Assembly: GCA_964304625.1 (NCBI GenBank)
Contig: OZ199839.1
Span: 9,362,001 to 9,426,000, forward strand
DNA length: 64,000 bases
From: Kudoa neothunni
Lineage: Eukaryota; Cnidaria
Direction: 5' to 3'
Shown: piece by piece, positions 49,932 through 62,599 of the stretch
How the letters are laid out: every line of letters starts with the position of its first letter
Numbering within the stretch: the first letter of the stretch is position 1
Notes under the pieces: generated by a model
Told to the model about the DNA's origin: nothing
Database searches by the model: none
The model's input: the letters and a program-made list of their open reading frames with translations, nothing else
Made by a program: the position numbers and the translations under genes

Positions 49932-51353
49932 ACAATTAAGAATATAAAATTACATAAAATAAAATATATGAAAATATATATTCAAACTCGGATGAACATT
50001 ATTAATTATATCGACAAATAAGATTATTTGGATAATACTTATATTAATAATTTAATATGGATAAATGACACAACGTGAATTTGCCATTAAGTGAAAATAA
50101 TGTCGGTTTATATTAACTTAAAAAATTACATTTAAGTCTATTGATTAAATTCTTAAATAAATATACCACCTATTATTTTCAGTCTTATATTTTAAAATTC
50201 TACATTATTTAAAGTTTTATTTTATTCTATATATACACTTGAATGTTAGTTATGAAATATTTTGAAAAAATAATATTAATTTGAGAATACATTTAATTTA
50301 AAATATAAAGATATGTTTCTATAAATGTATCGTTTTCTTTACAAAAATTCGTCTAATTAGTCTCAATTAAAAACGTATTATATTTAGTTACTAATTTAAT
50401 TCTTTGTTTATTATATTTTTAACCGGAATTTAAATATATATATACATATAATTCCTATATTATTTTTTGATATTTTTTCATTGATAAAATATTATAATTA
50501 AAAAATTAAAAATTATACTCATTTGGATAAATATACTCACGTTTTCTTGCGATTAAGGCCGAATCAGTAAAAAAACTATACTTTGACTGTAACTACAGTC
50601 GACAACGCCTAGGTCACTTTCGAGAGAATGAATTGAATGGGCCAATCCAATTGGATTAAATTTAATCATTTCAATGCCTGATATGTGTGAGCAATATAAA
50701 TTAATTCTTTGATGATTTACGATTTTTTGGTTTGAATAAAACAATAAAATGTCAGTTATATTTTAAAATAATACTGGTACATGTTTAAGTATATAAATTT
50801 TGACATTAATTCAAATATTAATGGAAAACGTAGATATTTACCTATATGTGGTTTCCTCTTTGTATGTAAAACATTGAATACAAAAGATTTGTAAAAAAGT
50901 CTAAATTTAAGTAAAATAATTTTATATACATTAAAATTTATTAAAAATCAATAATTTTTTTGTTCCATTATTTTATTCACAATCCTATAAAATAAATGAA
51001 TCCATATTATTTATATTATTATAACGATACTTTTATTTATATTCTTAAAAAAATAACTTTTATTATTTTAATGATAAATAATATATTTTTTCTATAACTA
51101 TTAACTGGCTAAAATCAATGAAATAATTTATTAAAAATATTAACGTATATTAATATTCGGTTTTATTTCAAAACTTTTTCCTCACTTTTTTTACTCGTTA
51201 TCAGTATTTTAAATAATTTGGATCCAATTTTTTCAAAATAATGTTGTTTCTTATTTTTTACTATAAAATTGTGGATTAATATATATATATATAAATATTG
51301 AAATGAGTTAAAAATTAAATAATTTAATAAAAATGAATAAAACAAAATTTATC
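49932..51353. other. AT-rich upstream region of gene D
   Basis: No recognisable gene. Contains short (AT) runs (for example 51278-51292). The frames present are low-complexity. Confidence 0.4.
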
Positions 51354-52925
51354 TTAATGATCATCTAATGATTTTAGATTTTGGGGTAAATTTTACTTCA
51401 AGCCGATTTTGTATTCATTATATCTTTTTAATTCGTCTATTAAATATCACGAGATTTTCAATACTCCTAGATCTTGTAATGATTTACTCTCACAAAATAA
51501 ATTCAAAAAGAACTAATGAAAATAAAAAGTTTTACTGAAATATTATCCTCTAGTGTTTTTTTGGGTAAAATTTACCTTATTGTTTTATTATTGTAGTAAA
51601 AAGAGGATTATGTAAATAATCAAATGTTACATTATTAGTTAAATCACACGAGTAGATTTGACGAAAACAATGAACAAAATCACTAGTTGGGACAATGCGC
51701 ATGTGCAAGTAGCGCATAATTCTAGTGAATGGCGCGAGTGATTTCATTAAAGAATATACCCCGCATGGAAACGAATATGACGATCAAGTTATTTATAAAA
51801 GTGATATAACAGGCGACGAAATAGATATTAATTATAATAATTTAAAACGTAAAAGTGGAATTATTTGGAGCTTATCAAAGTCATCTACGAGAAAACCCTG
51901 TGCATACAACATAATGAGTTTCATCCGTGATGTCATTTCGTATGTTGTATCCAAAATAAAATCATTTATTCATTGGTTTTTGTTATCCTTTATCTCAAAA
52001 ATAGATAGTATTATCATAAAGTATGCAAAAATATGCTTGGAAATCATTATTTCAATGATGATCGACAAGATGCCAATGAAACTGAATTTAAAGGTTATGT
52101 AGACCATCTAATACTAACAGCTATTCATAAGGATAGACAAGTACCACTGACAATACTGTCATTGATGCGTCTAAAAATTTAAAACCTCATACGACAATGC
52201 GTTACAAAGCAACCAAAGATGGGATTGATAATGTGGATAGAATGTTGGCATAAATTTCTACCCAGATGTTTAAAAGAAGATAGCCGTTTATCGTCTTTTC
52301 GACATGAGTGAAATTTCGTTGAATAATGCGTTTGCATAATTAAATGACATACTTAATTCAGAGAAAAAATTAAGGAGAAACTTTTTGAAAGAGATTTCTA
52401 ATAAATGTACAATCAATTGTAAACTGAATCTCCAGAAAAGTTATCAAAAAAAATTTAAATAAATCTGATATTCGTATAATGATCCAATTTTAAATAAAAA
52501 ACACGCTGAGATTATTGTGAAAGATAAATGATCAGAGAAACTCTAAATGGTGTCATAATTGTTGCAGGTTTTATTTCTTCACTCACGTGTCGAAATTCTT
52601 TTGAATTGCCAAGGTTAATTGCTGTTCTTATTTTTGTCTCTTGTAATTTTTTTATGAGTCTTTTATTAGCCGATAACATTACTTTTATTTTGTAACTGCT
52701 TAGGAAAAACGTCGATATATCCCAGAAATGTCATTATTGAGATTAGTTTGAGATTACTTGGCGTACTACATTAAATATTCCAATGATTCTACCCCTTGAA
52801 ATTTAACAATATTTTGTATCCTCCATTTAATTATTATTTACACACATCGGAGCAATATAAAAGTGGTGTAATTTTTATCCAAAAAATGTTACAGGGGTAC
52901 CTTTTTGAGATAGTTAGAGGGTTAA
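51354..52925 (+). mobile_element. piggyBac element with internal deletion
   Basis: TTAA at 51354-51357 and 52922-52925; right end read inward TTAACCCTCTAACTATC, with GGTACCCC near it, and TTTGGGGTAAATTTTAC near the left end. 51725-52102 encodes an N-terminal piggyBac part (ITGDEIDINYNNLKRKSGI, STRKPCAYNIMSF). 52190-52300 reads like the C-terminal YKATKDGIDNVDRMLA block. The catalytic centre between them is missing, so it is an internally deleted, non-autonomous copy. Confidence 0.8.
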
Positions 52926-52935
52926 TAACCTAACA

Positions 52936-52955
52936 TATATATATATATATATATA
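52936..52955. repeat. (AT)n simple repeat
   Basis: Alternating run between the TTAA element and the 3' end of gene E. Confidence 0.85.
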
Positions 52956-53089
52956 GCTACTAAAAATAGAGATTTGATAAAATACAAATATTAGCCAACA
53001 AAAAATAATTTGAATATTGAATTTTTTTTAGGATTAGCACTAATGACGTAGAAGTAATGTAACGTTGATTTTTTCGCCCAACTAATTAA

Positions 53090-55885
53090 TTAATGGTTGG
53101 GCAAAATCATACGTTTCCTCCAAATTAACATTAAATACGTAATCGAAAAGAGTAGAACGAATGTGAATAAAATTACGATTATCCTAAAAATAATTTTAAA
53201 ATTCAAAAATAAAAAAAGTACCTCAAATTCTTATTCCTATATAAAAAAATTAATGATTACGAAGGAAGGAAAATTTACCCAGCATTTGAAGCTGCAAATT
53301 TATTATCTATATTATTACATAAAGGTCGTGTAAAAATAACCGGTGCTGAAATTACCTATTATTATTATTTCGGCAATACCATAAATTGAAGGATCCTTTG
53401 CCAGAATAACTTGCAGGTGATAGTCAGTTTGCGTTGGAAACGGAGGAAATATTAAATTGTTCGCATGTCGGGATCTGTATGCAACCAGTTATGTTGTCCA
53501 TTGTACATCGCTGAGTTATTTTTCTTGTGCCAATCGCATTCAAATCGCTTAGATTACCACCAGCAATCTCGATTTAGTAGAATCCAGCCCAGGAGGAAGT
53601 TTTGATCCTACTATCAATGTATCTCCATATCTATTAATTGAAACTTCAATTATTTTTGTTTTATCGGTTTGCAATTGTGGGAACGATTCTAATTTAATTT
53701 TAAGTAATAAAAGGCCAAATATTAACAGATATAATATTCTATATTTCTACTTGGATCTACCGTAAGATTTTGTTCGTATGAAATTTGAAATGGTAGTATT
53801 GCTATAAAATATTCTTCCGTAGGATCGTATTGATGGGTGAAGGTAATATTATTACAGTGAGATACAAAAGAACAATTTTTTACATCGTCCATGTTTAATA
53901 CATCTTTTTCCATTATTTTAAAAGCATGGTCGATAACAGACGGACATCTGTAAACTAGCACAAAAATTTCACCTTTCTTTTTCCAAATTTTGTAGTAACA
54001 TTGTTTTTGTAGTAAATCAGGACTTGTATTATTGATTTCTGCATAAATCATAAAGCCATTATCAATAAATACTTGTTTAAACTTGATATTATAGGCCTCT
54101 ATTAAATATGAACGTAAAATATAACAGTTATTCTTGTATTTACTGGTTTTAAAGTTGAAGGTATGTACACCAAAACTATTAGAAGATATAACTTTTAAAT
54201 CATAATTAGTTGCTGGTTGGAGCGACAACATATAAGTCAACGTAGAACATGGTTTTCTGCATGGATTAGCGAAATAAACATTCTGCCTCATAAAAAACTA
54301 TCCTCACTTGCCCTACTGAGATAATACGAGCAAGTTAATGAGAAATGGCTTGTCAAAATATTCGGCTCAATATAAAATATTCCTTCGTTTAGATTAATGG
54401 AGGCTATTTCTAACTTGGGTTGTAATTTTTCCACAGGAGCTATCAAAACTATACAAAAATTTTAAAATAACAATTACTTGTTCTAAAAAATATTGTTTCT
54501 ATGAAAGTGAAATTGGTTTTCTCAGTAACATTTAAGGCAATTATATATGGTCTTCCAGGTGATAGGTTAATTAAATATTTTCGTTGATAACAATCAGTAT
54601 CACAAGGAGAATTATCATTACAAATAGCCTCTATAAACGACGTAGGTGAGGGTTTGTCCGCTTCGTGTATCATTATGTTACAACAAGATAAATGACTATC
54701 TTGAAAAAAACTTCTCACTAGGGTCAAATCTAGTTTAACCCCAAATGAAGAAGGTTCTATCAATGGCTCTCTATATGTGTCGAAATTTCGGAAAATCACT
54801 AAAAATATATTATTTATGTAATTTCGATAAATACTAGATAGTATGGCGATTTACCTACTTTAGATAAATTAATTCCATGATACTTACGTCTATTTTTAAT
54901 CGTAATCTCAACAATAGGAGTATAACCTCTCATAAACAACGATACTCGATTACACGGAGCATAACATTCGCCCGCCTCACTGTTACCACAATTTGATTCA
55001 TATTGATATTTGTTGTGGTGGGATGTGTCGCTTCCGTTCCTAATACTGAATTCACATATTTCTGGTTCAGCTTTGTTGGAAAATTTCAGTTGATACTCTG
55101 CTTTATCAACTCCGGGTTTATATTCTACGTGGAATTGTGGCTGAAAAACAGCTATATTTTTTCGCATATACATATTTGGCATGTGGTAATAGAAGGGTGG
55201 ATGTTCAATGCAACTCATTTTGTAATACGTTATTAACATACTGAAGTCCAGTTCGAATGTGTCAAAATCGTAAGTCCCGTTCAAACCATAGCATTTCAAA
55301 GAAGCACAAGAAACTGAACAAGTGTATTGTTTTTTAGTTATTTTCAGCATCAATGATGACTTTTTTGTATTTATTTTAAATCGTGGATAGATCAAAATGG
55401 CTAAAAAAGTATTATATACAACATAATTAATCATGGTTACGGATAGTCAGACCGAAAACGATTGCACCCTGCACTGTTGAATCAGCGGAATTTATATTAT
55501 CAATTCCCTGGGTTAAAATGTATTTTAATCTTGGATACATTTTTGAAATGCCCAGTGAATAACTTTGTCCTTGGCAGTTCGTAGCACATATATCCCTTTG
55601 ATGAACTGATTTATCGCTGCAGATATTTTCCTCCGAAAACCTCATTTGATTTTCATTCGCCATGCTCAACTGACAAATAGATTGTTTTATCCCAATTCTA
55701 ATGTTTAGTCTCAGTTTCAGCCTGGAACCAGTGCATTTATATTCAAGCACATCTTTAGCTTCTTCGTTCTGATTAGTTACCATATGAATGCATATAAAAA
55801 TAAAATCTAATATACAAGAACAATTAGTTAAACATTAAATTAAGTTCTTACAGACTACAATGAATTGGTAATATGTAAAAATCAT
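53090..55885 (-). pseudogene. Gene E: pseudogene of the Cys-rich FN3/Ig-like surface protein family
   Basis: Exons by homology to F: 55885-55852 (MIFTYYQFIVV), 55806-55441, 55400-54855, 54798-54478, 54448-54144, 54098-53751, 53688-53356, 53291-53279, 53183-53090. The first four are open and close to F, e.g. CSVSCASLKCYGLNG, FHVEYKPGVDKAEYQLKF, CYAPCNRVSLFMRGYTPIVE and HEADKPSP. Exon 5 has a break at a T run near 54292 and a compensating one shortly after. Exon 7 has two more, near 53555 and near 53430. The membrane exon (IIVILFTFVLLFSITYLMLI) ends in a short basic tail WRKRMILPNH. The intact 3' end and splice sites suggest recent decay or sequencing error. If the breaks are real, a truncated secreted product would be possible. 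Confidence 0.7.
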
Positions 55886-56233
55886 TAATATTAATTAATT
55901 GTTAATAATAATATTATATAAATTAAATATACTTATTGCCTTAATAATAAGCGTCGTGATTAATCATAATAAATCTAACCAAATATAGTCATTAATCCTA
56001 GTAATTATTTTAATCACATTATATGTAATTCTTTATTAATTTGTTAGTTTAAAAATGGTGTCACAATAACAATAATAAATTATAGAATAATAAAATTAGC
56101 TTAAAATAAGAAATATTAAGAATACTTCCTATTAGAAAAAATAATAGTAAAATTAAAGATAAATATTTTATTTTCATGGTAATTAATTTTATCACAGGCT
56201 TGTTTACCTTTGAATATCAAAATTATAATGTTT

Positions 56234-57110
56234 TGTCAACCGTCTAATGTATTAAAAATCGACTGTACTCCGACGAATTTGGGGAAAAAAATTACCCCAG
56301 TTTTATATTTCACCATTCGTGCCATAAAAAATATTTTATTTCAGAAAATAAAAAAAAGGCATAATTCCATTGTTAGATTCAGCTGTAAAACAATTAACAT
56401 CCTAGTAGTAATCCTCATAATCCTAGGAAAACTGTATTCGTTAAAATCCGCAATGACAATTTTTGATTAAAACTTAATGTTTGAGTAAATTTCACATTTT
56501 TAGCATTAAATAAATATTTTAATTATTATTTGCGCAACAAAATAGAATATTGATCATTCATTTGATATACTGAGTTATAACAGAATAGATAAGATTGAAC
56601 TCTTAGGATTTTGGGCATTAATGTAGTTCCTTTTAATTAATGTAAACATATAGTAACTTCATCATATTTTAAAAACTTTTCTCATACCATATTATCTCAC
56701 AAGTTTTTTTGTAACTGAAATATGCATTTATAAATAATGCATCCATAAAAAGGAGAAACACCACCATTGGGCGTCATTATTGATTACCGATTGTGGATTG
56801 ACCCGAATTCTCAAAATTTTCAATCTCGTCAGATTCTCACGGCATATCAGTTGTAAAGTATCCATAATCACTTTAAACGAATTTAATTCTTAATTTTAGT
56901 TATTATCGGTGAAATCCATCTCAATTATAGCAATGTTAAAAATAAATAAGGACGTCACGTGATCATTAGCATAGGTAATAACCGTATAACTACAAATTTA
57001 TCTATCATATCAACCTACAATTAGACTTACATAATAATTATTACATTATCTATCAATTGAGTTGAAAAAAATCTGGAGTAATTTTTTACCTCAAAAATTC
57101 ATTGGTGTAA
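56234..57110. mobile_element. Decayed piggyBac-like TTAA element
   Basis: Near the left end, CAACCGTCTAATGTA and then GAATTTGGGG..AATTACCCCAG resemble the ends of the elements at 2063 and 36880. At the right end, ATTCATTGGTGTAA is a weak match to the inverted terminus. The TTAA sites are mutated. No transposase remains except an 86-codon hydrophobic frame (56210-56470) that I do not trust. Confidence 0.4.
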
Positions 57111-58617
57111 TCATGTTATAATTTTTCTGATTTTATAATTTTAATCATAATATTTTAAAATCTTATATCAATAATTTTTTTGGATGATTACAAACAAATT
57201 CGAATCGTATGAAAAACAAACAAATCACATATACAACCATAATGTACTTCTAATCACATTAACTTAAATAATAAAATCCTTTATTGACAAAAGTCGGTGT
57301 TAGCCAAAAAATCGATTCACTTATTATTAATGTGCATTTCAATAGTAATTGCAAAATAATAATTAAAGAAATTATATTTAATTCACTATAAGTCTAACTT
57401 GTTTCTGCCTCGACGTATTTTACTAGAATTTATTAGTCTCTATGGTTAGGTTTGTTATTTTGGGAATAATTAATATATACAAATGATATATTAACTCATT
57501 ATCTTCAATTTATAATACCAAAGTTATGCTCTTCGACAAGTTTATTTGAAATCAAATTTAGCATCACAGGAATTATTGTTTTATTTTTAATAAATTTAAT
57601 TGGATTATATAAAATGTCCCTCAGATAAATATTTTTAATCCCCAGGTAGTAATTTTTTACAATAAAATTAATTTTGAAATATTACTAAAATAAATATATA
57701 TATATATATATCCGCCATATAAATTTTATAAACATTATTAAAGCATTTGTGAATTTCATGCGAGTTAACATATGCTTAATTTTAAGTATAAAAAGTAGAA
57801 TTCGAATATTTATGATAAACTGTATTGTTTGAAATAATAAACAATTTAAATCATATACGCATAGTTGAGCTAGTTAATAATGCAGTATTTACGATATTTA
57901 AAGTAGACATGAATAAAATATGCGAAACTTTGTCATAAAAATTTTATTTATTTTTTCGTTATTAAAAATTCTTTTTTAGTATATTTTGAATGTTTTATTT
58001 AAACAAACTTAGTTCTTAATTATTTTATAATAAAATTTAAACAAATAATACACTTAATTAATGCTGCTGAGGATTATCGAAGCATAACAAAGCTTTTCTG
58101 TCTTTGACATGAGTTTTAATGCAATTATATTAAATATTTATTTCATATTACTTAAATAAAAATATTTTTAAATTATTTTAATCATAAAATTGTATTAGCA
58201 CTAAATTTTTCTATTTTTAAGTGGAATAATTGAATTTAGACAACTTTTTTTTGTATTTTCACAGTTAAAATTTTGTTTGTTTTACTTTAATATAAGAAAT
58301 AATTATCATGAATTTTTCTATTTTTCAGCAAAATTTCTAAATTATTTATTTTTAGCTTTTTTATGAACATAATAGTTCATAAAAATATATTCAGGGATCT
58401 TTAGGTAAATTAAACTGTAAATAATCATTATGAGTTTTCTTAGTAAAATATTAAGCAATCTTAAACAAAACCGTTTTGATAAAATTAAATACTAAATTTT
58501 ACGCTCAACATCTTCAAGTAAACAAAATAATATAGAGAAATTGATAAGAATATAATAATTTAAATAGTTAAAATCGAAGCACTTATGTATCTTCGAAAAA
58601 TACTTTCATCTTGTTGG
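57111..58617. other. AT-rich spacer between genes E and F
   Basis: No recognisable gene. Contains an (AT)n run at 57695-57710. Confidence 0.4.
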
Positions 58618-61388
58618 TTATTTGAATCGTTTTCGCAAAACTACCACCAAACATATTGTTGAGACGAGAAAAAAAAGTGGGATTAATATTAAAATTAACC
58701 TAAAACTTTTTTTAATAATATCAAAAAATATATTACATTGAATTTTTTTTTCTAGTAATAAAATAATAGAATGCACATTAAAATAAAAATACTTAATGTT
58801 GGACTTTGCAAATTTTTGACCTACAAATAATAATAAATTACGTGAAATAAAGGTAATAGATATAAAATTGCCCTTATATATTTCTACAGTACCATAAATT
58901 GAAGGATCTCTTTCCAAAATAACTTGCAGATGATAGTCAGTTGTATCAAATACGGAAGAGATGTTAAATTGATTACATTTTGATATTTGACCGCATCCAG
59001 TTATGTTGTCTACTGTGCATCGTTTAAGAATCCTTCTCGTACCAGTCGCATTCAAGTCGCTTAGATACCAGAAGCATTTCGAATTGATGATATCTATTCC
59101 GCGTGGAAGACTGGATTCCACCATAAAAGTATTTTCAATTCTGGTAACTGTAATTCCAATAATGTTTGATATATCTGTGGGAATGGGAGGAAACGACTCT
59201 ATTTTAATTCCAAATAATTATTAATCAAATTATACCTGAAATAATGTAATACAATTATACTTGGATCAACCGTTAAGCTTTGTTCATACGAATTTTGAAA
59301 TGGTAATACTACGATCAAATATTCTTCGGATGGATCATATCTATGAGTGAAGGTGATATTTTTACAAGGAGGAACTTGAATGCACGATCCTGCGACTTCC
59401 ACGTTTAACACTTCGTTATCCATAGTTTTAAATTCAATAGCGTTAGAAGAGGGACATCCGTACACGAGGAGATTACTTCCACCCTTTTTAACCCACACTT
59501 TGTAATAACATTCTGCTTGCTTTAAATCAAGACTTGATGTGTCTTCTGCATAAATCATGAAGCCACTGTCGATATATTTTTGTCGAAACGTAATATTATG
59601 AGATTCTACATGATGTGATGATTAAATGATTAATCAAAGAATTATTCACTCGTTTTAAACCTAAAAATATGCTCACCAAACTCATCAGAAGTAACCACTT
59701 TCAAACTGTAGTCTGTTGCCGGTTGGAGCGACACAAAATAAGTCAATGTAGAACATGGTTTTCTGCATGGATTGGCCGAATAACAAACGGCCTCATAAAA
59801 ATTGTCTTCGTTGGCCAAACTGATATAATAGGAGCATGTGATGGAAAAATCAGTGACTAACACATTGGGCTCAATGTAAATCAAACTTCCATAATGATTT
59901 CTCAAAATTTCTTTAGCTTCGGGGTGCACATGTATTCCAAAAGCTATCACAACAGTGAAATCGTTTTATAATAGAAATTACTTGTTCTAAAAAATAGTTT
60001 TTCAGTGAATCTGAAGTTATTTTTATCGGTAACATTGATGAGAACAATATAAGGTCTACCCGATGGTAAATTTACTAAATATTTTATGTTGTCGCATTCA
60101 TTATCACAGGCAAGGTTTTTGAGACATCTGGCTATCTCTAACGCTTCTATTGATGGACTAGGTTTGTCGGCCTCGTATATCATGAAATTGCAATAAACAA
60201 AATGGATATCTTGATACAATCGTTTCAGTAGAGTCAAATTAAATTTAACATAATTTGACGAAGGTTCTAACAATGGGTATCCATAAGTCTCGAAATCCTT
60301 CAAAATTACTAAAAAAATATAACTTTGAGTTAATAGTTATTTGAATTCAATTTATATACCAAACTTAGTTCGATTGTCTACATTGTCATTATGTCGGGTT
60401 TTAATCAAAATATCCACTATCGGACTATAACCTTCCAAAAATAATGAAACGTCTTTGCATGGAGCTAAACATTTCCTATCCTTGTTATTACCGCAATTTG
60501 ACTCATACACATTGTCGCCAGATGTGTCACCTCCCTTTCTAATACTGAATTCACATATTTCTGGTTCAATCTTGTTTGAGAATCTCAGTCGGTATTCGTT
60601 GTTTTCATTCTTATTCATATATTCTACGTGGAATTGTGATTGATAAGCGTCAATGTGTCTTCGCATATACAAATTTGGCATGTAATAAAAGAGTGACGGT
60701 TGTTGACGGCACTTTATTTCATAATAGATAGCCATTATATGAAAGTCAAGTTCAAAATTGGTTCTATCCGAAGTAGACCCCAGACCGTAACATTTTAGCG
60801 AATTACATAAAACCGAGCAAGACATTGGAATTTTTTTAACTTTTATTATTAAATTTGAATTTTTGGTTCCAACCTGATATTGAGGATATATTAATGTTGC
60901 TAAACATTTTTGTAAATGACGAATAATTATTTATGTTTACGCAGAGGTAGACCATAAACGGATCCAACATTGGTGATATGACTGGTAATGTTTAGATTGT
61001 CAGTTTCTTCTATCAACATATACTTTATTCTTGGATACAATCTTGAAATTTCCAGTGTAAAACTCGATGATTTGCACTTTGTTGCACATATTTCACTCTG
61101 AAATACTGATTGATCTTGGCAAATATTCCTCTTAGAGAATTCGTTCTTATTCTCTTTTGAAAAATATAACTGGCAAACAGTTTTTGCTACTTCGATATTC
61201 ATATTTACTCGCAACCTTAGCTTATAACCGGAATATTTGTACTCTACTTCACCTTTTGCTTCACCATTCTGGCTGTTTATCCATAAAGTGGATTGTGTAA
61301 TATAGTCTAAAATGTTTCTTTATAGAAGAAAGAAAATAAAATTTATAAACTTACATAATAAAATATGTAGGGAATATGAAGATATCAT
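58618..61388 (-). CDS. Gene F: seven-domain Cys-rich FN3/Ig-like single-pass surface protein
   Basis: Exons: 61388-61355, 61306-60941, 60899-60360, 60308-59982, 59943-59650, 59605-59261, 59198-58872, 58820-58793, 58699-58618; total frame 780 codons. Exon 1 (MISSYSLHILL) begins a signal peptide. Domain 1 has CQLYFSKENK..ICATKC. Exon 3 has CSVLCNSLKCYGLG plus FHVEYMNKNENNEYRLRF, EPEICEFSIRKG and CLAPCKDVSLFLEGYSPIVD. Exon 4 has YEADKPSPS and LPSGRPYIVLINVT. Exon 5 has CSYYISLANED and CRKPC. Exon 6 has CYYKVWVKKGG and CIQVPPC. Exon 7 has CFWYLSDLNATGTRRI. The last exon gives LILILIPLFFLVSTICLVVV and the tail LRKRFK. All introns are GT-AG except intron 7, whose donor reads GC (AAGG|GCAATT). This is the best intact model of the D/E/F group. 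Possible N-glycosylation sites are common. Function unknown; cell-surface recognition inferred. Confidence 0.82.
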
Positions 61389-62599
61389 TAAAAAACATTA
61401 CAAATTATTATTTTTAATAGGATTAAGTTAATTAAGTTTTATTAATGTTACCAATGGGTAAAAGTATTAAATATAATTAATTTTTATATATTTACGAACT
61501 TTCCGTATTACATTAAAACACTTTTAACGAATTACATTCATATCTTTTAAAATAATAATCCATATTCAAAAAATATAAATAGGAAAATTCAGGAAAAGTA
61601 TATTAACAAATATTTAATTGAGAAAAATGGAGAATAGGGTAAACTTTCCAATCATACACTTCCGTTAATTAAAGTGATCTTTGTAAATATTCGCCAAATT
61701 CCCTTACTCTATACTAAGAATATAAACCTTTTAGTATAATAAATCAACTCGATTACTAATGAATTTATGTCATACAATAGGAAAGGAATAAATTATATTT
61801 TTAATTATTAAATATTTATTTTCTCAGTAATAACATACTTTAAACAACTAATCAAATGCGGTATATTTAATTTTTAATTCAACAAAATATTAGATTCCAT
61901 AACTAATTAAAAAATGTTGTGGAAGGCACGATTTTTATATAATCGTATAGATTATACAAAACCTTTAAAACATGCACTTAAAATTTATTATGCTTTAATA
62001 AAATAAAGGATTAAAAGAAATCTTAAACTAAGATACATTCAAATTCATAATATAAACAATATCATTTTTTATACAATCTTATTAGGTGACATTTTGTGTG
62101 TAATTTTTTTCATTGATAACTATTCTACAGATAAAATTATTGTTATTTAATATATTGAGAAACATATCAATTTATAATAATTTAAAATAATAATTTTATT
62201 GAAAACAATTGTTATTTATCGGGTAAATCTCTAAGTCTGACTGTGTTTGTAGCATCCTAAAATTTGCTACTTTTAGCCATATTTTCCAATTTTTTATGAT
62301 GAAACTTTTAAAGCGTTTATTATTCATACGAATAAGATTGTGAGTTTTTCATTACGATAGTAAATGGAAAAATCTTCCTTCAGCGAAATCTGAATTATAT
62401 ATATGTTTATCTTTAAATACAAAAATGGAGTCACTAAGAAAAATGTGTACCTTGAATTAATTATGCGATATATTTCTTAGAGTTATTACACTAGAATAGT
62501 CCTATTCAAAAAAATAGAAGTCCTTACTTTGGTGACTATGAGACGAGAAATCGAATGTTTTGCCTTTTAACTAATGTTTTCAACTGATGGAAAATTTAA
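61389..62599. other. AT-rich upstream region of gene F
   Basis: Should contain the promoter of F near 61400; no clear motif. No other gene seen. Confidence 0.4.

Noticed and set aside
58618-59124. Single 168-codon frame running from the last domain into the membrane helix of gene F
   Set aside because: Comparison with A and D shows two introns here. The reading-through part is AT-rich and unrelated between copies. Intron retention remains possible and is noted as a finding.
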